From the NCBI RefSeq assembly GCF_041438805.1, contig NZ_CP109190.1, positions 5,890,001 through 5,954,000 on the forward strand: a stretch of DNA of 64,000 nt. Reading direction: 5' to 3'. Positions 33,830 through 41,229 of the stretch are shown here, piece after piece. The notes beneath the pieces were generated by a model, which worked only from the letters and a program-made list of their open reading frames with translations, was not told where the DNA came from and did not search any database. Position 1 is the stretch's first letter, and each line of letters starts with the position of its first letter. The DNA is from Streptomyces sp. NBC_01707. Its GTDB lineage: Bacteria; Actinomycetota; Actinomycetes; Streptomycetales; Streptomycetaceae. The position numbers and the translations under genes are program-made.

Positions 33830-34033
33830 GTCTCGCTTGTCGCGGAGGCGGGGCCCCGACCAGCGAGTTTCTGACTGGACGGGGCCGTTCGGGGCCTGCT
33901 GGGCCGTCTCTGGGCCGTGATCATGGATCCTTGAGCCTTTTCCAACTTCAGGCTGAGGTCGCCAGGGGGTCGCCATGGCCTGCTCTCCGACGGCGCGGAT
34001 CCTCGCACAGCTCGCCGGCCTCAGCATCTGAGT
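33830..34033. other. Gap inside the island next to copy B
   Basis: 204 bp without a gene. It holds two close copies of CTGGGCCGT (around 33899-33919); a similar TGTGGGCCGTCTG lies about 100 bp from the native pmt end at 39292. These could be arm-type integrase sites, but this is a guess. Confidence 0.35.
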
Positions 34034-34405
34034 TCAGCCCACCGCATTCACAAGGCCCGTGAGCTCAGCCTCAGCGATCCCAGGCGGGAGATGAACATCG
34101 AAGGTGTAGCCCTCATCGCAGAAGACCAGGTCAAGGGTGTCCGGTGTCAGCCTGCGGAAGAGGACCGCCAACCAGATGGCGTCGTCTTCCCACACGTCCA
34201 TGTATAGGCACGTGCCCTCCACGTGCAGATACGCCTCTCCGGGCCCGTTCGTCGTCTCGAACTCCCATATGTGACTGCGCACTTCGCTGGGATGCTCTGA
34301 ACGAGTCGCGACATCAGTCCACCGATCGAGGATCGCCTCCGTCAGTGCATCCTCATCGACGCGCCATCCGCCCGCATCACCCTCTACCACCACCAGGAAC
34401 GTCAT
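34034..34405 (-). CDS. Hypothetical protein (123 aa)
   Basis: Not recognised. 123 aa, acidic, rich in Asp, Glu and Trp (WRVDEDALTEAILDRW, WEFETTNGPGEAYLHVEG, YMDVWEDDAIWLAVLFRR), ending with a short helix. No membrane segment or signal peptide. The acidic, Trp-rich alpha/beta look is common among immunity proteins of contact-dependent toxins, but no toxin gene is near. Start is ATG at 34405; a GTG six bases earlier is also possible. Confidence 0.6.
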   Translation of the reverse strand: MTFLVVVEGDAGGWRVDEDALTEAILDRWTDVATRSEHPSEVRSHIWEFETTNGPGEAYLHVEGTCLYMDVWEDDAIWLAVLFRRLTPDTLDLVFCDEGYTFDVHLPPGIAEAELTGLVNAVG

Positions 34406-34547
34406 AGCCACGGTCTATCAGCCGTGTGGAACGTCACGTAATTCCCCGTCAGCAGCGTCAGCGTCCCCACGCAAGCGTTCGATCCTGAGTCTCGCTCACA
34501 CGAATAGTCGCAGGAGCGGCCCACAGCAACCTCCGTATCTTGGTGCC

Positions 34548-34847
34548 ATGACGGACAAGGAAGAACCGAGGCTCTACGTGAACCGATGGGGCGACACATC
34601 AGATCCTGCCCCGGAGCGCCGGGGGCCCCGCCAGGACGCGTGCTCGTGCTTCGACGGGTCCAGGCCGCACCCGCGCGCCCGCGTCGGGTTCCACACCGAA
34701 CGGCAGGACACCTCCGCCCCGGGCTGGCAGCACCTGTTGGAGCTGGTCGACGAGGCCGCCGCCGACGGGCGCGAAGAGTTCTACGACGGCGATCCCGAAT
34801 CCGTACTGAAGGCGCTGGAAGGAGCGGCGCGGCTTCAGGACAGCTAG
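34548..34847 (+). CDS. Hypothetical protein (99 aa)
   Basis: Not recognised. Hydrophilic; it begins MTDKEEPRLYVNRWGDTSD, has a CSC pair near residue 33, and ends in a helix DPESVLKALEGAARLQDS. A decayed copy of its 3' end lies at 31201-31266 in the other island segment. Its stop codon abuts GGACTTGTCC, which resembles the terminal repeat of IS5-type elements. Confidence 0.6.
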   Translation: MTDKEEPRLYVNRWGDTSDPAPERRGPRQDACSCFDGSRPHPRARVGFHTERQDTSAPGWQHLLELVDEAAADGREEFYDGDPESVLKALEGAARLQDS

Positions 34848-34959
34848 GACTTGTCCGGGCGATCAAGGGGCTGGCGGCTGAGGCATGGCGGGATTGCGGA
34901 CGGTCGCTTCAGCTTGAGGACATGGCTGGCACACGACGTCGTGTGCCAGGGTTGCGGGT

Positions 34960-35544
34960 ATGGATTGGCAGTCTGAGAGCCCGGAACTCTGGGCGTTCCT
35001 TGAGTCCCTGCACCGCGGCGACATCCTGTCCGGCACCGTCGCGGCGATCGAACGGTTCGGGGTCTTCGTGGCCCTGGACGACGGGCCTGGCCATCCCACC
35101 CTGCCCGGTGTCGGGTTCCTCGGTATCCCCGAACTGTCCTGGCGGCGCTTCGATGATCCCACCGATGTTGTTCAGGTAGGGCAGCGTGTCTCGTGCGAGT
35201 TCATTGGGTTGGACGCCTACAACGCTGAGGCCAGCCTGTCTTTGAAGGCACTGGAGCCCGACCCCCTTCAGGCTTTCGCCGACCGCACAGTGGTGGGCCA
35301 GGAATTCCGCGGGACGGTTGAGCAGGTGCTTCCCGTCGGCGTCCTCGTCGACCTCGGGGATGGGATCTTCGGGCTGGTCCCCTTCAGAGAGATCGACGGC
35401 CGCCCTGCGGCGAGTCCGGCAGAAGACTTCGAGGGCGGAGAGGAAATTGCCGTCGTCGTCGCGGAAATCGAGCTGCCACGCCGCCGAGTGTTCCTCTCCA
35501 GGCCAGAGAGCGGCCAGTACGCAGGAGTCGTGCTGCCCACGTGA
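34960..35544 (+). CDS. Protein with two S1 RNA-binding-like domains
   Basis: 194 aa. Two OB-fold S1 repeats are visible. The first runs from GDILSGTVAAIERFGVFVAL (~20-39) to GQRVSCEFIGLDAYNAEASLSLKAL; the second from GQEFRGTVEQVLPVGVLVDL (~112-131) to RRVFLSRPES. Such proteins bind RNA or act as immunity-like partners in Streptomyces accessory regions; the exact role is unknown. Soluble, acidic. It lies in the second island segment between an IS-like end and a transposase remnant. Confidence 0.7.
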   Translation: MDWQSESPELWAFLESLHRGDILSGTVAAIERFGVFVALDDGPGHPTLPGVGFLGIPELSWRRFDDPTDVVQVGQRVSCEFIGLDAYNAEASLSLKALEPDPLQAFADRTVVGQEFRGTVEQVLPVGVLVDLGDGIFGLVPFREIDGRPAASPAEDFEGGEEIAVVVAEIELPRRRVFLSRPESGQYAGVVLPT

Positions 35545-35574
35545 CGGCCGCCGTGCCCGAATCGTTGAGGTGAG

Positions 35575-35907
35575 CATGGGGCGGGCGATCTCACGGATGC
35601 CGAGTGTCGCCGACAAGGCGTACTCGTCACGGGCGATCCGCCGGACCCTGCGGCGCCGGGGCATCCGGGCGGTGATCCGGAGAGGGCCGACCAGAAGGCC
35701 AACCGCGTACGGCGCGGCCGGGCCGGCGGCAGACCGCCAGCCTTCGACCGCGAGCTCTACAAAGCCCGCAACGTAGTCGAACGCTGCTTCAGCCGCCTCA
35801 AGCAGTTCCGCGCCATCGCGACACGGTTCGACAAAATCGCCGCCCGCTACCGGGCCGGACTCCACCTCGCAGCGCTCGTCCTCTGGCTCCGCGAACCTGG
35901 CCGATGA
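35575..35907 (+). pseudogene. IS5-type transposase remnant (3' part, frameshifted)
   Basis: The plus strand encodes ADKAYSSRAIRRTLRRRGIRAVI, then shifts by one base near 35675. It continues as NRVRRGRAGGRPPAFDRELY, KARNVVERCFSRLKQFRAIA and a closing ALVLWLREPGR, the conserved C-terminal half (including the Glu of the DDE triad in the RNVVERCF motif) of IS5-family transposases. The N-terminal half and left end are missing. The element is dead. Confidence 0.82.
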
Positions 35908-35910
35908 TCA

Positions 35911-36492
35911 TTACCAGCGCACTGTACTCAGCCCGTTGCCGAGATCCGTCACCTCTGCTCCGGCAAGAACAGCCGGGACGGCGCTGAGCCGGTCCGTACG
36001 GAACTGCACTCGGTCCGGGCGCGGGCCCATCGGCAGTCGGCCAGACAGGACCAGCGCGTCATCGTCCTCGTCCGCTGTTTCGCCGCCCAGATCGACGAGT
36101 AGCGCGACAGTCCTGTGCAACTCCCTCTGAATCAGCCGCTGAATCGCATCGATGGCCTGCTCACGCTCGCTCTCTGTCAACCCGCCGAGCACGAAGGTGA
36201 GGACCTGGGTGTCCGGCGCCACGTACCTGACATCGCACACCACGTCCGTGTCAGCCGACAGCCAGAACTGCATGCAGAGCGGCCCGACCGACAGGCCGAC
36301 AAGCTCCAGGATGCGCCCGACAGGCAGTTTCACCTGTTCCCCCACGACGTCCAACAGCATCCCGCAGCCCAGCATCGGGTGCTCGACGGTCAGCCCGGAC
36401 TGGGCCAAGTGGTTCGTGACCGAGCGGAACTCGGACTCGTCCATCCGGCCCTCGCGGTACCAGGACAGGTAGGTCTCCAACACCGCTGACAC
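35911..36492 (-). CDS. Hypothetical protein (193 aa)
   Basis: Not recognised. It starts with GTG at 36492. The N-terminal half is helical (VLETYLSWYREGRMDESEFRS), a middle part contains hydrophobic strands (CMQFWLSADTDVVCDVRYV), and the C-terminus is acidic. No signal peptide or membrane segment. It lies between the transposase stop and a separated IS right end, and both borders carry TGATCATT, so it may have been inserted into the IS element. Confidence 0.6.
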   Translation of the reverse strand: MSAVLETYLSWYREGRMDESEFRSVTNHLAQSGLTVEHPMLGCGMLLDVVGEQVKLPVGRILELVGLSVGPLCMQFWLSADTDVVCDVRYVAPDTQVLTFVLGGLTESEREQAIDAIQRLIQRELHRTVALLVDLGGETADEDDDALVLSGRLPMGPRPDRVQFRTDRLSAVPAVLAGAEVTDLGNGLSTVRW

Positions 36493-36589
36493 TCCTCGTC
36501 GTCATGTCCCGCCACGGGGGGAGATGCGACACCCCATGACGGTGGCCACCCTCCGTCAATAAGCATCCGGCATTTTGAGCCCACGGGTG

Positions 36590-36610
36590 ATCATTTATTC
36601 AGACAGGTCC
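36590..36610. repeat. Detached IS5-type terminal repeat
   Basis: GATCATTTATTCAGACAGGTCC resembles the right end expected just after an IS5-type transposase gene (…GATCA…GACAGGTCCTA). Its reverse complement begins GGACCTGTCT, close to GGACTTGTCC at 34847. It is 680 bp away from the transposase remnant. Confidence 0.45.
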
Positions 36611-36864
36611 TAGTGGCGGTGCTAGATCTAGCGGGGGTGGGTGCCAGGTCTAGCAGGGCAACCCGGGGCCATACTCGCTTGGAAGGGCGATATGCGGAGC
36701 AGCCAAGCCGCACATTCATTGGCAGCTCGCTGCGCGAGCGCGGGGCGATCGCCGCGCGTCCTGGCGTCCATGGCGCGGCGACGGGAGTTGCCACGGGAGA
36801 CGCAGGATTGGGCCGCTAAGTGGAAGGCTTCGACCTGGCCCCCCGCCTCCCGTCGTCAGGGATT
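36611..36864. other. Gene-poor stretch of the island
   Basis: No convincing gene. Two TCTAGC(G/A)GGG repeats lie close to its left end, near the IS-like terminus. Part of a roughly 1.5-kb stretch with lower coding density than anything else in the window. Confidence 0.45.
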
Positions 36865-37030
36865 AGCGTCCGCACCCCCAATCCTTAAGGGCCGTCTTGA
36901 CCTGCGGTGACGCTCTTAAGGCGGAGTGAGGGTTGCGGACGCTGGCGGACGCTGCACATTCTGTTTAGCGTCCGCAGCGCCCAAGCAGGTCAGAGCAGGT
37001 GCAGGTGAGAGTGCGGACGCTGCGGACGCT
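36865..37030. repeat. Iteron-like cluster of GCGGACGCT
   Basis: Six copies of the 9-mer GCGGACGCT occur in 166 bp: forward at 36935, 36945, 37013 and 37022; reverse complement at 36865 and 36967. The forward copies are paired 1 bp or 0 bp apart. Such clusters act as replication-initiator, excision or transfer sites in integrative elements. No neighbouring rep or tra gene remains. Confidence 0.6.
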
Positions 37031-37225
37031 GTTTTCTCTCAACTCTCTAGTAAGAGGTGCAGGAGGCCTAAGCGGAATGACCGCCCCCTCCCCTGAAATG
37101 CCTCGGTAAGCCGCCAGGGAGGGGCGAGGTCGGATGACCTTAAGCACGATGCCCTCTGCTGCTCTGTCGTGGCTACGGACGGCATTTCAGAGGGGCGCCG
37201 GGCTCGCGGGGTAGGGAGCGGCCGG

Positions 37226-37292
37226 CCGCTCGCACAAGCAAGAGGAGCACCCTGGCGGAGCCGTGCCGTGCTCCTCTTGCTTGTGCGAGCGG
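37226..37292. terminator. Very strong hairpin, 25-bp perfect stem
   Basis: 37226-37250 and 37268-37292 are perfect reverse complements (core CGCACAAGCAAGAGGAGCAC) around a 17-base loop. No gene end is clearly next to it. It could be a terminator left from a lost gene, or a structural site such as a single-strand origin. Confidence 0.65.
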
Positions 37293-37854
37293 GTGAGACC
37301 ATGGCGTTGGTCGTAGTGGCTGTGGTCGACCGTGCTTGCTTCCAGTCCACGAAGAGCCCTCCAAGACGGTGGATGAGGGCCAGTTCGCCGTTGCGTGGCA
37401 TCACCGACTCGTCCGTTTTGCGGTAGTTGGCGCTGTCGATTGCGTCAACAACGCCGGTTGAACCCCTGCAACCGCCTGTGATCTGCAGAGTTTCAGAGTT
37501 GCGCGGTTTCGTGGAGGGAGCCCCTACGTGCGCGTGCGCGTAGGGCGGCGGAAACTACCGTCACACAGCGTCTCGGTGGCACCGTGGGCAGCCGTCCACG
37601 GCGCGGGGGGTCTTTAAACCCCATGCGCGAGGGGGGTTGGACGCTCTACGGGCCGTCTACGGCTTCCGCCCGCTCCGGGGCCGGCGGAAGGGGAGACAAC
37701 GTCCCTTGCGCCCCAGCCTCTTGGCGGTGGCCATACCGCCGAAGCCACCCACCGACTTCACGACGCTCACCATGCCTCTGGCCTTCGAGCAACGAGAGGT
37801 GGCCTCTTCGACCGCCGACCGAGGTCCGTCGTGCTGCGCGGATAGCTTCCGTGT
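37293..37854. other. Gene-poor stretch of the island
   Basis: No intact gene is supported. On the minus strand around 37404-37300 the residues MPRNGELALIHRLGGLFVDW look like real protein, but the frame runs into the 25-bp hairpin and has no upstream start; it is probably a gene remnant. The rest shows nothing recognisable. Confidence 0.4.
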
Positions 37855-37976
37855 TACTGCCTACTGCCTATTGCCTAGTGGCTAGTGGCTAACGCCCTGT
37901 TGAAACGGCCTGTGTGGGCGGTAGCGGCCCGTTCTACTGGCTAGTGGCAAGTTGGCAGTAGGCAGTAGGCAGTAGC
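37855..37976. repeat. Inverted clusters of a 7-bp repeat (TACTGCC / GGCAGTA)
   Basis: On the left TACTGCC-TACTGCC-TATTGCC is followed by two TAGTGGC copies; on the right CTAGTGGC and three GGCAGTA copies occur in opposite order. The two clusters could pair into a long imperfect hairpin with the sequence around 37893-37932 in the loop. Confidence 0.6.
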
Positions 37977-38159
37977 TGCGTGCGCTCAGGCGTTGCCGTG
38001 GGCGACTGCGCCTGATGCCTTCCAAGGCGAGCGAGGCAACTCCCGTTGGAAGGCCACTCGCCTCCAACACGTTCTGGAGTCGCTCACACACCTTTGGGAG
38101 CTCCCGGTGTGGGCGCCCGAAGGGCGGTCTATTCAGTAACTCACATATCCACTGAGGTG
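37977..38159. other. Remnant-containing gap before the 238-aa gene
   Basis: A plus-strand frame ending at the TAA at 38137 reads GNSRWKATRLQHVLESLTH and then WELPVWAPEGRSIQ, which looks like the tail of a real protein, but no start or longer frame exists. The remainder shows no gene. Confidence 0.35.
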
Positions 38160-38876
38160 CTACGTTCCGCACGGAGTGGCGGACTTGCGCGGATCGTCTG
38201 CCAGGATGCGCGTCACGAACTGCCGAGCTTGGTCCTCGGCGGCCTCGTCCCCGGTGACGGCGAATCCCAGACTGTAGTAGGTGCATCGGGAATCGATGGG
38301 GCTGAAGAGCACGCTGACCGAGGGCGACTCCCTGTCTGCCGGGAACTTCGTGCGGTAGGGCCGAACCATCGCCAGCCGGTAGCCCCACCGCTCGAACCAT
38401 TCACCGTCGCCCAGGGCCCGTGCCACCAGACGGGCAGCAGTGTGCACTGGGTCCTCCCAGCCGACGTCGTCCGCAGCGGCAGTCAGTGCGGCGTCGTACT
38501 GGGCAGCGTCGAAGCGGAGCTCGGGCGGGGACGGCACCCGGATGTCGTTGGTGTTCTTCCATCCTGTCCACAGCACGAAGGGCCCGTCACGCCGCACAGT
38601 GACGAAGACGCCACCGCAGCAACCCGTGTCACAGTCGTTGTTGGACAACTCGACCTGTCGTGCCTCCTTGGTCGCCGCGAGAGGACAGTCCTCCACTGCG
38701 CCGATCCAGCCGTCATAGGAACAGCTGGAGACCCCGTCGGGATGTATCGCCGCGAGCAGATCGCGGCCATCGATCACCGGGCGGATCTCCGCCCACTGCT
38801 CCAGTGCCAACGGCTCCGGCAGGACGTGCCGCAGGGAGAGTGTGCTGATGTGCGGCTTCGTGCGCTGGAGGGCCAT
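38160..38876 (-). CDS. Hypothetical protein with Cys cluster (238 aa)
   Basis: Not recognised. 238 aa, soluble. Near residues 80-88 is a Cys cluster, CDTGCCGG, followed by VFVTVRRDGPFVLWTGW. The C-terminal half reads like an alpha/beta domain. ATG start at 38876. It is the last gene of the island before the minisatellite and the pmt end. A metal site at the Cys cluster is possible but unproven. Confidence 0.6.
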   Translation of the reverse strand: MALQRTKPHISTLSLRHVLPEPLALEQWAEIRPVIDGRDLLAAIHPDGVSSCSYDGWIGAVEDCPLAATKEARQVELSNNDCDTGCCGGVFVTVRRDGPFVLWTGWKNTNDIRVPSPPELRFDAAQYDAALTAAADDVGWEDPVHTAARLVARALGDGEWFERWGYRLAMVRPYRTKFPADRESPSVSVLFSPIDSRCTYYSLGFAVTGDEAAEDQARQFVTRILADDPRKSATPCGT

Positions 38877-39029
38877 GCTTCATGATTGCTTGCACTGCGC
38901 TCGCTCGGCGAACGAGTATTTGGTTGCTGCCCCCAACGGCTCGCTCTGCCCGCAGCTACGGGCCTGCCGAGCCACACCTTCCGGCGAAGACATAACAGAC
39001 ATCGGCTCGCGTATCGCTCTCAAGTACCC

Positions 39030-39200
39030 CGTCTTGTCGCTTGTCTTGTCGCTTGTCGCGGGTGACGCCGTTCGCGCTCTTCTGGGGATGGAGAGCGCGT
39101 CTGACCTGCGTGACGACAAGCGACAAGACAAGCGACAAGACAAGCGACAAGACAAGCGACAAGACAAGCGACAAGACAAGCGACAAGACAAGCGACAAGA
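39030..39200. repeat. 12-bp minisatellite with inverted copies
   Basis: CGACAAGACAAG is repeated 6.7 times without change from 39121 to 39200, preceded by GACAAG. Two inverted copies (CTTGTCGCTTGTC) lie at 39033-39057, so the DNA can fold into alternative hairpins. The plus-strand frame would encode a DKRQ repeat, but no gene is supported. Such identical copies point to recent slippage. Confidence 0.88.
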
Positions 39201-39388
39201 CGGGAGACGAGTTGCCCACCGCTATCCCGGGCCTCCGGCCGTGCCTGCCAACACGAGGCTGCCAGACAGTCGCCTGCCGGCGGGGCCGTCTGTGGGCCGT
39301 CTGAGGGTGGCCAGTGGCCACCGACGGCCACCAACAACAACCAAGAAAGCGCGGCCACCAGCCGCGCCCTCTTCGTGCTTCTGTCCAG
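39201..39388. other. Gap between minisatellite and pmt end
   Basis: 188 bp with no gene. It includes TGTGGGCCGTCTGAGG near 39292, similar to the GGGCCGTCT repeats beside copy B, and CCACCAACAACAACC at 39339. It would be the inner end of the integrated element if copy C is one attachment site. Confidence 0.4.
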
Positions 39389-39475
39389 CTAAATCCAGGT
39401 GTCGAGCCACATGCGGTTGCGCCAGGAGTTCTCCGGAATGGACATGCCTGTGTACAGCGGCCAGAAATAGATGAA
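39389..39475. repeat. pmt 3' end, native copy C (att-like)
   Basis: The genuine 3' end of pmt. It matches copy B over 87 bp with 5 mismatches and copy A over about 57 bp. It marks the right edge of the island. Confidence 0.85.
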
Positions 39476-41167
39476 ATTCCAGATGATCAGCAGGACGAGT
39501 ACGCCGACCGCGACCGCCCCCAATGTCCGCCGCCGTTCACCGGACGGATCGCCTGTCACCAGGCCCAGTTCCCGCCTGGCCCCGGTGCCCGCCGCGGGCC
39601 CGATCATCGCGCCGATCATCATCGCCACCGCGAGACAGAGGAACGGCACGAACACGACCGCGTAGAAGAAGAAGATCGTCCGTTCCTGGTAGAGGAACCA
39701 CGGCACCCAGCCCGCCGCCACCCCGCAGGCGATCGCGCCCGCCCGCCAGTCGCGCCGGAAGAGCCACCGCCACAGGACGTACACCAGGGCGAAGCACGCG
39801 GCCCACCACAGCAGAGGTGTGCCGAGGGCCAGCACCTCACGGGCGCACTTGCCGGTCTCCGATGCCGTGCAGCCGTTCTGCTCCTCGTAGAAGTACGAGA
39901 CGGGGCGGCCCAGGACGATCCAGCTCCAGGGGTTCGACTGGTACGTGTGCCCGGACGTCAGGTTCACGTGGAACTCGTAGACCTGGTACTCGTAGTGCCA
40001 CAGGCTGCGCAGCCAGTCCGGCAGCCAGGTCCAGCCGCCGCCCCTGCCGTCGGTGGTGGCCCAGTCCCGGTAGTAGCCGTGGTGGTCGGGATCGTTCCTG
40101 ATGATCCAGCCGGTCCACGAAGCGATGTACGTCAGGATCGCGACCGGCACGGTCGAGACGAACGCGGGCACCAGGTCCCGCCGGATCACCGCCCGGTACG
40201 GCTGGACCGCCCCCGCCGTCCGGCGCGCGCCGACGTCCCACACCACCGTCATCAGGCCGAACGCGACCAGGATGTACAGGCCGTTCCACTTCGTGCCGAA
40301 CGCCAGCCCCAGCGAGAGCCCCGCCGCGATCCGCCACGGTCGCCACCCCAGCCGCAGCGTCTCGGCGATCCGCGCGTCCGGGCGCAGCACCCCCTCGCTG
40401 TCGACCGGAAGTGCCGCGGCGAGCCTGCGCCGTGCCCAGTCCCGGTCGATCAGCAGACAGCCGAACGCCGCCACCACGAAGAACATCAGCACCAGGTCGA
40501 GCAGCGCGGTGCGGCTCATCACGAAGTGCAGCCCGTCGACGGCGAGCAGTGCGCCCGCCAGACACCCCAGGAACGTCGAGCGGAACAGCCGCCGCCCGAT
40601 CCGGCACAGCATCAGCACCGACAGCGTGCCGAGCACCGCCACCATGAACCGCCAGCCGAACGGCGTGAACCCGAAGAGCTGCTCGCCGAACCCGATGATC
40701 CATTTGCCGACCGGCGGATGCACCACATAGCCAGGTGCCGTCGGCACCGTCACCAGCGAAGGATCGGCCAGGATCGACTTGTCGACGTCCTTCGGCCAGG
40801 ACCCTTCGTACCCCTGCTTGATCAGCGCCCAGGAGTCCTTGGCGTAATACGTCTCGTCGAATATCACCGCCTTCGGGCTGCCCAGATGCCAGAACCGCAG
40901 CACCCCCGCGACCAGCGTCACCAGCAGCGGACCGCCCCAGGCCGACCACCGCACCAGTCGCTCGGCGGTCGGCGGCGACACCCCCAGCACCGCCCACAAC
41001 TGCGGTCCCGGCCGGTTGTACGGCGGGACCAGCCGTTCCCGCAGCCCGATATCGGGCCGCGGCGAATGGCCGAAGCGGCGCAGCCGCTGCTGCCAGGAAG
41101 GCGGCTTTTCGCCGTGCTGGTCCCCGGCGTCTTGACCCTGCTGGGCTTCGGGCGCAGTACTCGTCAC
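39389..41167 (-). CDS. pmt: Dolichyl-phosphate-mannose-protein mannosyltransferase
   Basis: 592 aa membrane glycosyltransferase that adds mannose from polyprenyl-phosphate-mannose to exported proteins. The N-terminal loop holds the catalytic acidic pair in VIFDETYYAKDSW (~95-107); VHPPVGKW and about ten membrane segments follow, and the protein ends FIYFWPLYTGMSIPENSW plus 12 residues. Frames open to 41299, but GTG at 41167 gives the family length. Its last 29 codons are the intact parent (copy C) of the two duplications at 33743 and 31048, so an element integrated here while keeping the gene whole. It is divergent from rsmI. Confidence 0.95.
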   Translation of the reverse strand: MTSTAPEAQQGQDAGDQHGEKPPSWQQRLRRFGHSPRPDIGLRERLVPPYNRPGPQLWAVLGVSPPTAERLVRWSAWGGPLLVTLVAGVLRFWHLGSPKAVIFDETYYAKDSWALIKQGYEGSWPKDVDKSILADPSLVTVPTAPGYVVHPPVGKWIIGFGEQLFGFTPFGWRFMVAVLGTLSVLMLCRIGRRLFRSTFLGCLAGALLAVDGLHFVMSRTALLDLVLMFFVVAAFGCLLIDRDWARRRLAAALPVDSEGVLRPDARIAETLRLGWRPWRIAAGLSLGLAFGTKWNGLYILVAFGLMTVVWDVGARRTAGAVQPYRAVIRRDLVPAFVSTVPVAILTYIASWTGWIIRNDPDHHGYYRDWATTDGRGGGWTWLPDWLRSLWHYEYQVYEFHVNLTSGHTYQSNPWSWIVLGRPVSYFYEEQNGCTASETGKCAREVLALGTPLLWWAACFALVYVLWRWLFRRDWRAGAIACGVAAGWVPWFLYQERTIFFFYAVVFVPFLCLAVAMMIGAMIGPAAGTGARRELGLVTGDPSGERRRTLGAVAVGVLVLLIIWNFIYFWPLYTGMSIPENSWRNRMWLDTWI

Positions 41168-41229
41168 CGCGCCATCGTAGGGAACGCATCTGTGCGACTG
41201 CTGTCGCCCGTGCTGGGAGGATGGCTGAT

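Noticed and set aside
31048..39389. Integrase or excisionase gene in the island
   Set aside because: All frames were looked over for the Arg...His-x-x-Arg...Tyr pattern or serine recombinase start; none was found.
38842..39474. Frame encoding a DKRQ repeat protein
   Set aside because: It is only the translation of the 12-bp minisatellite, begins inside the 238-aa gene on the other strand and runs into the pmt end.
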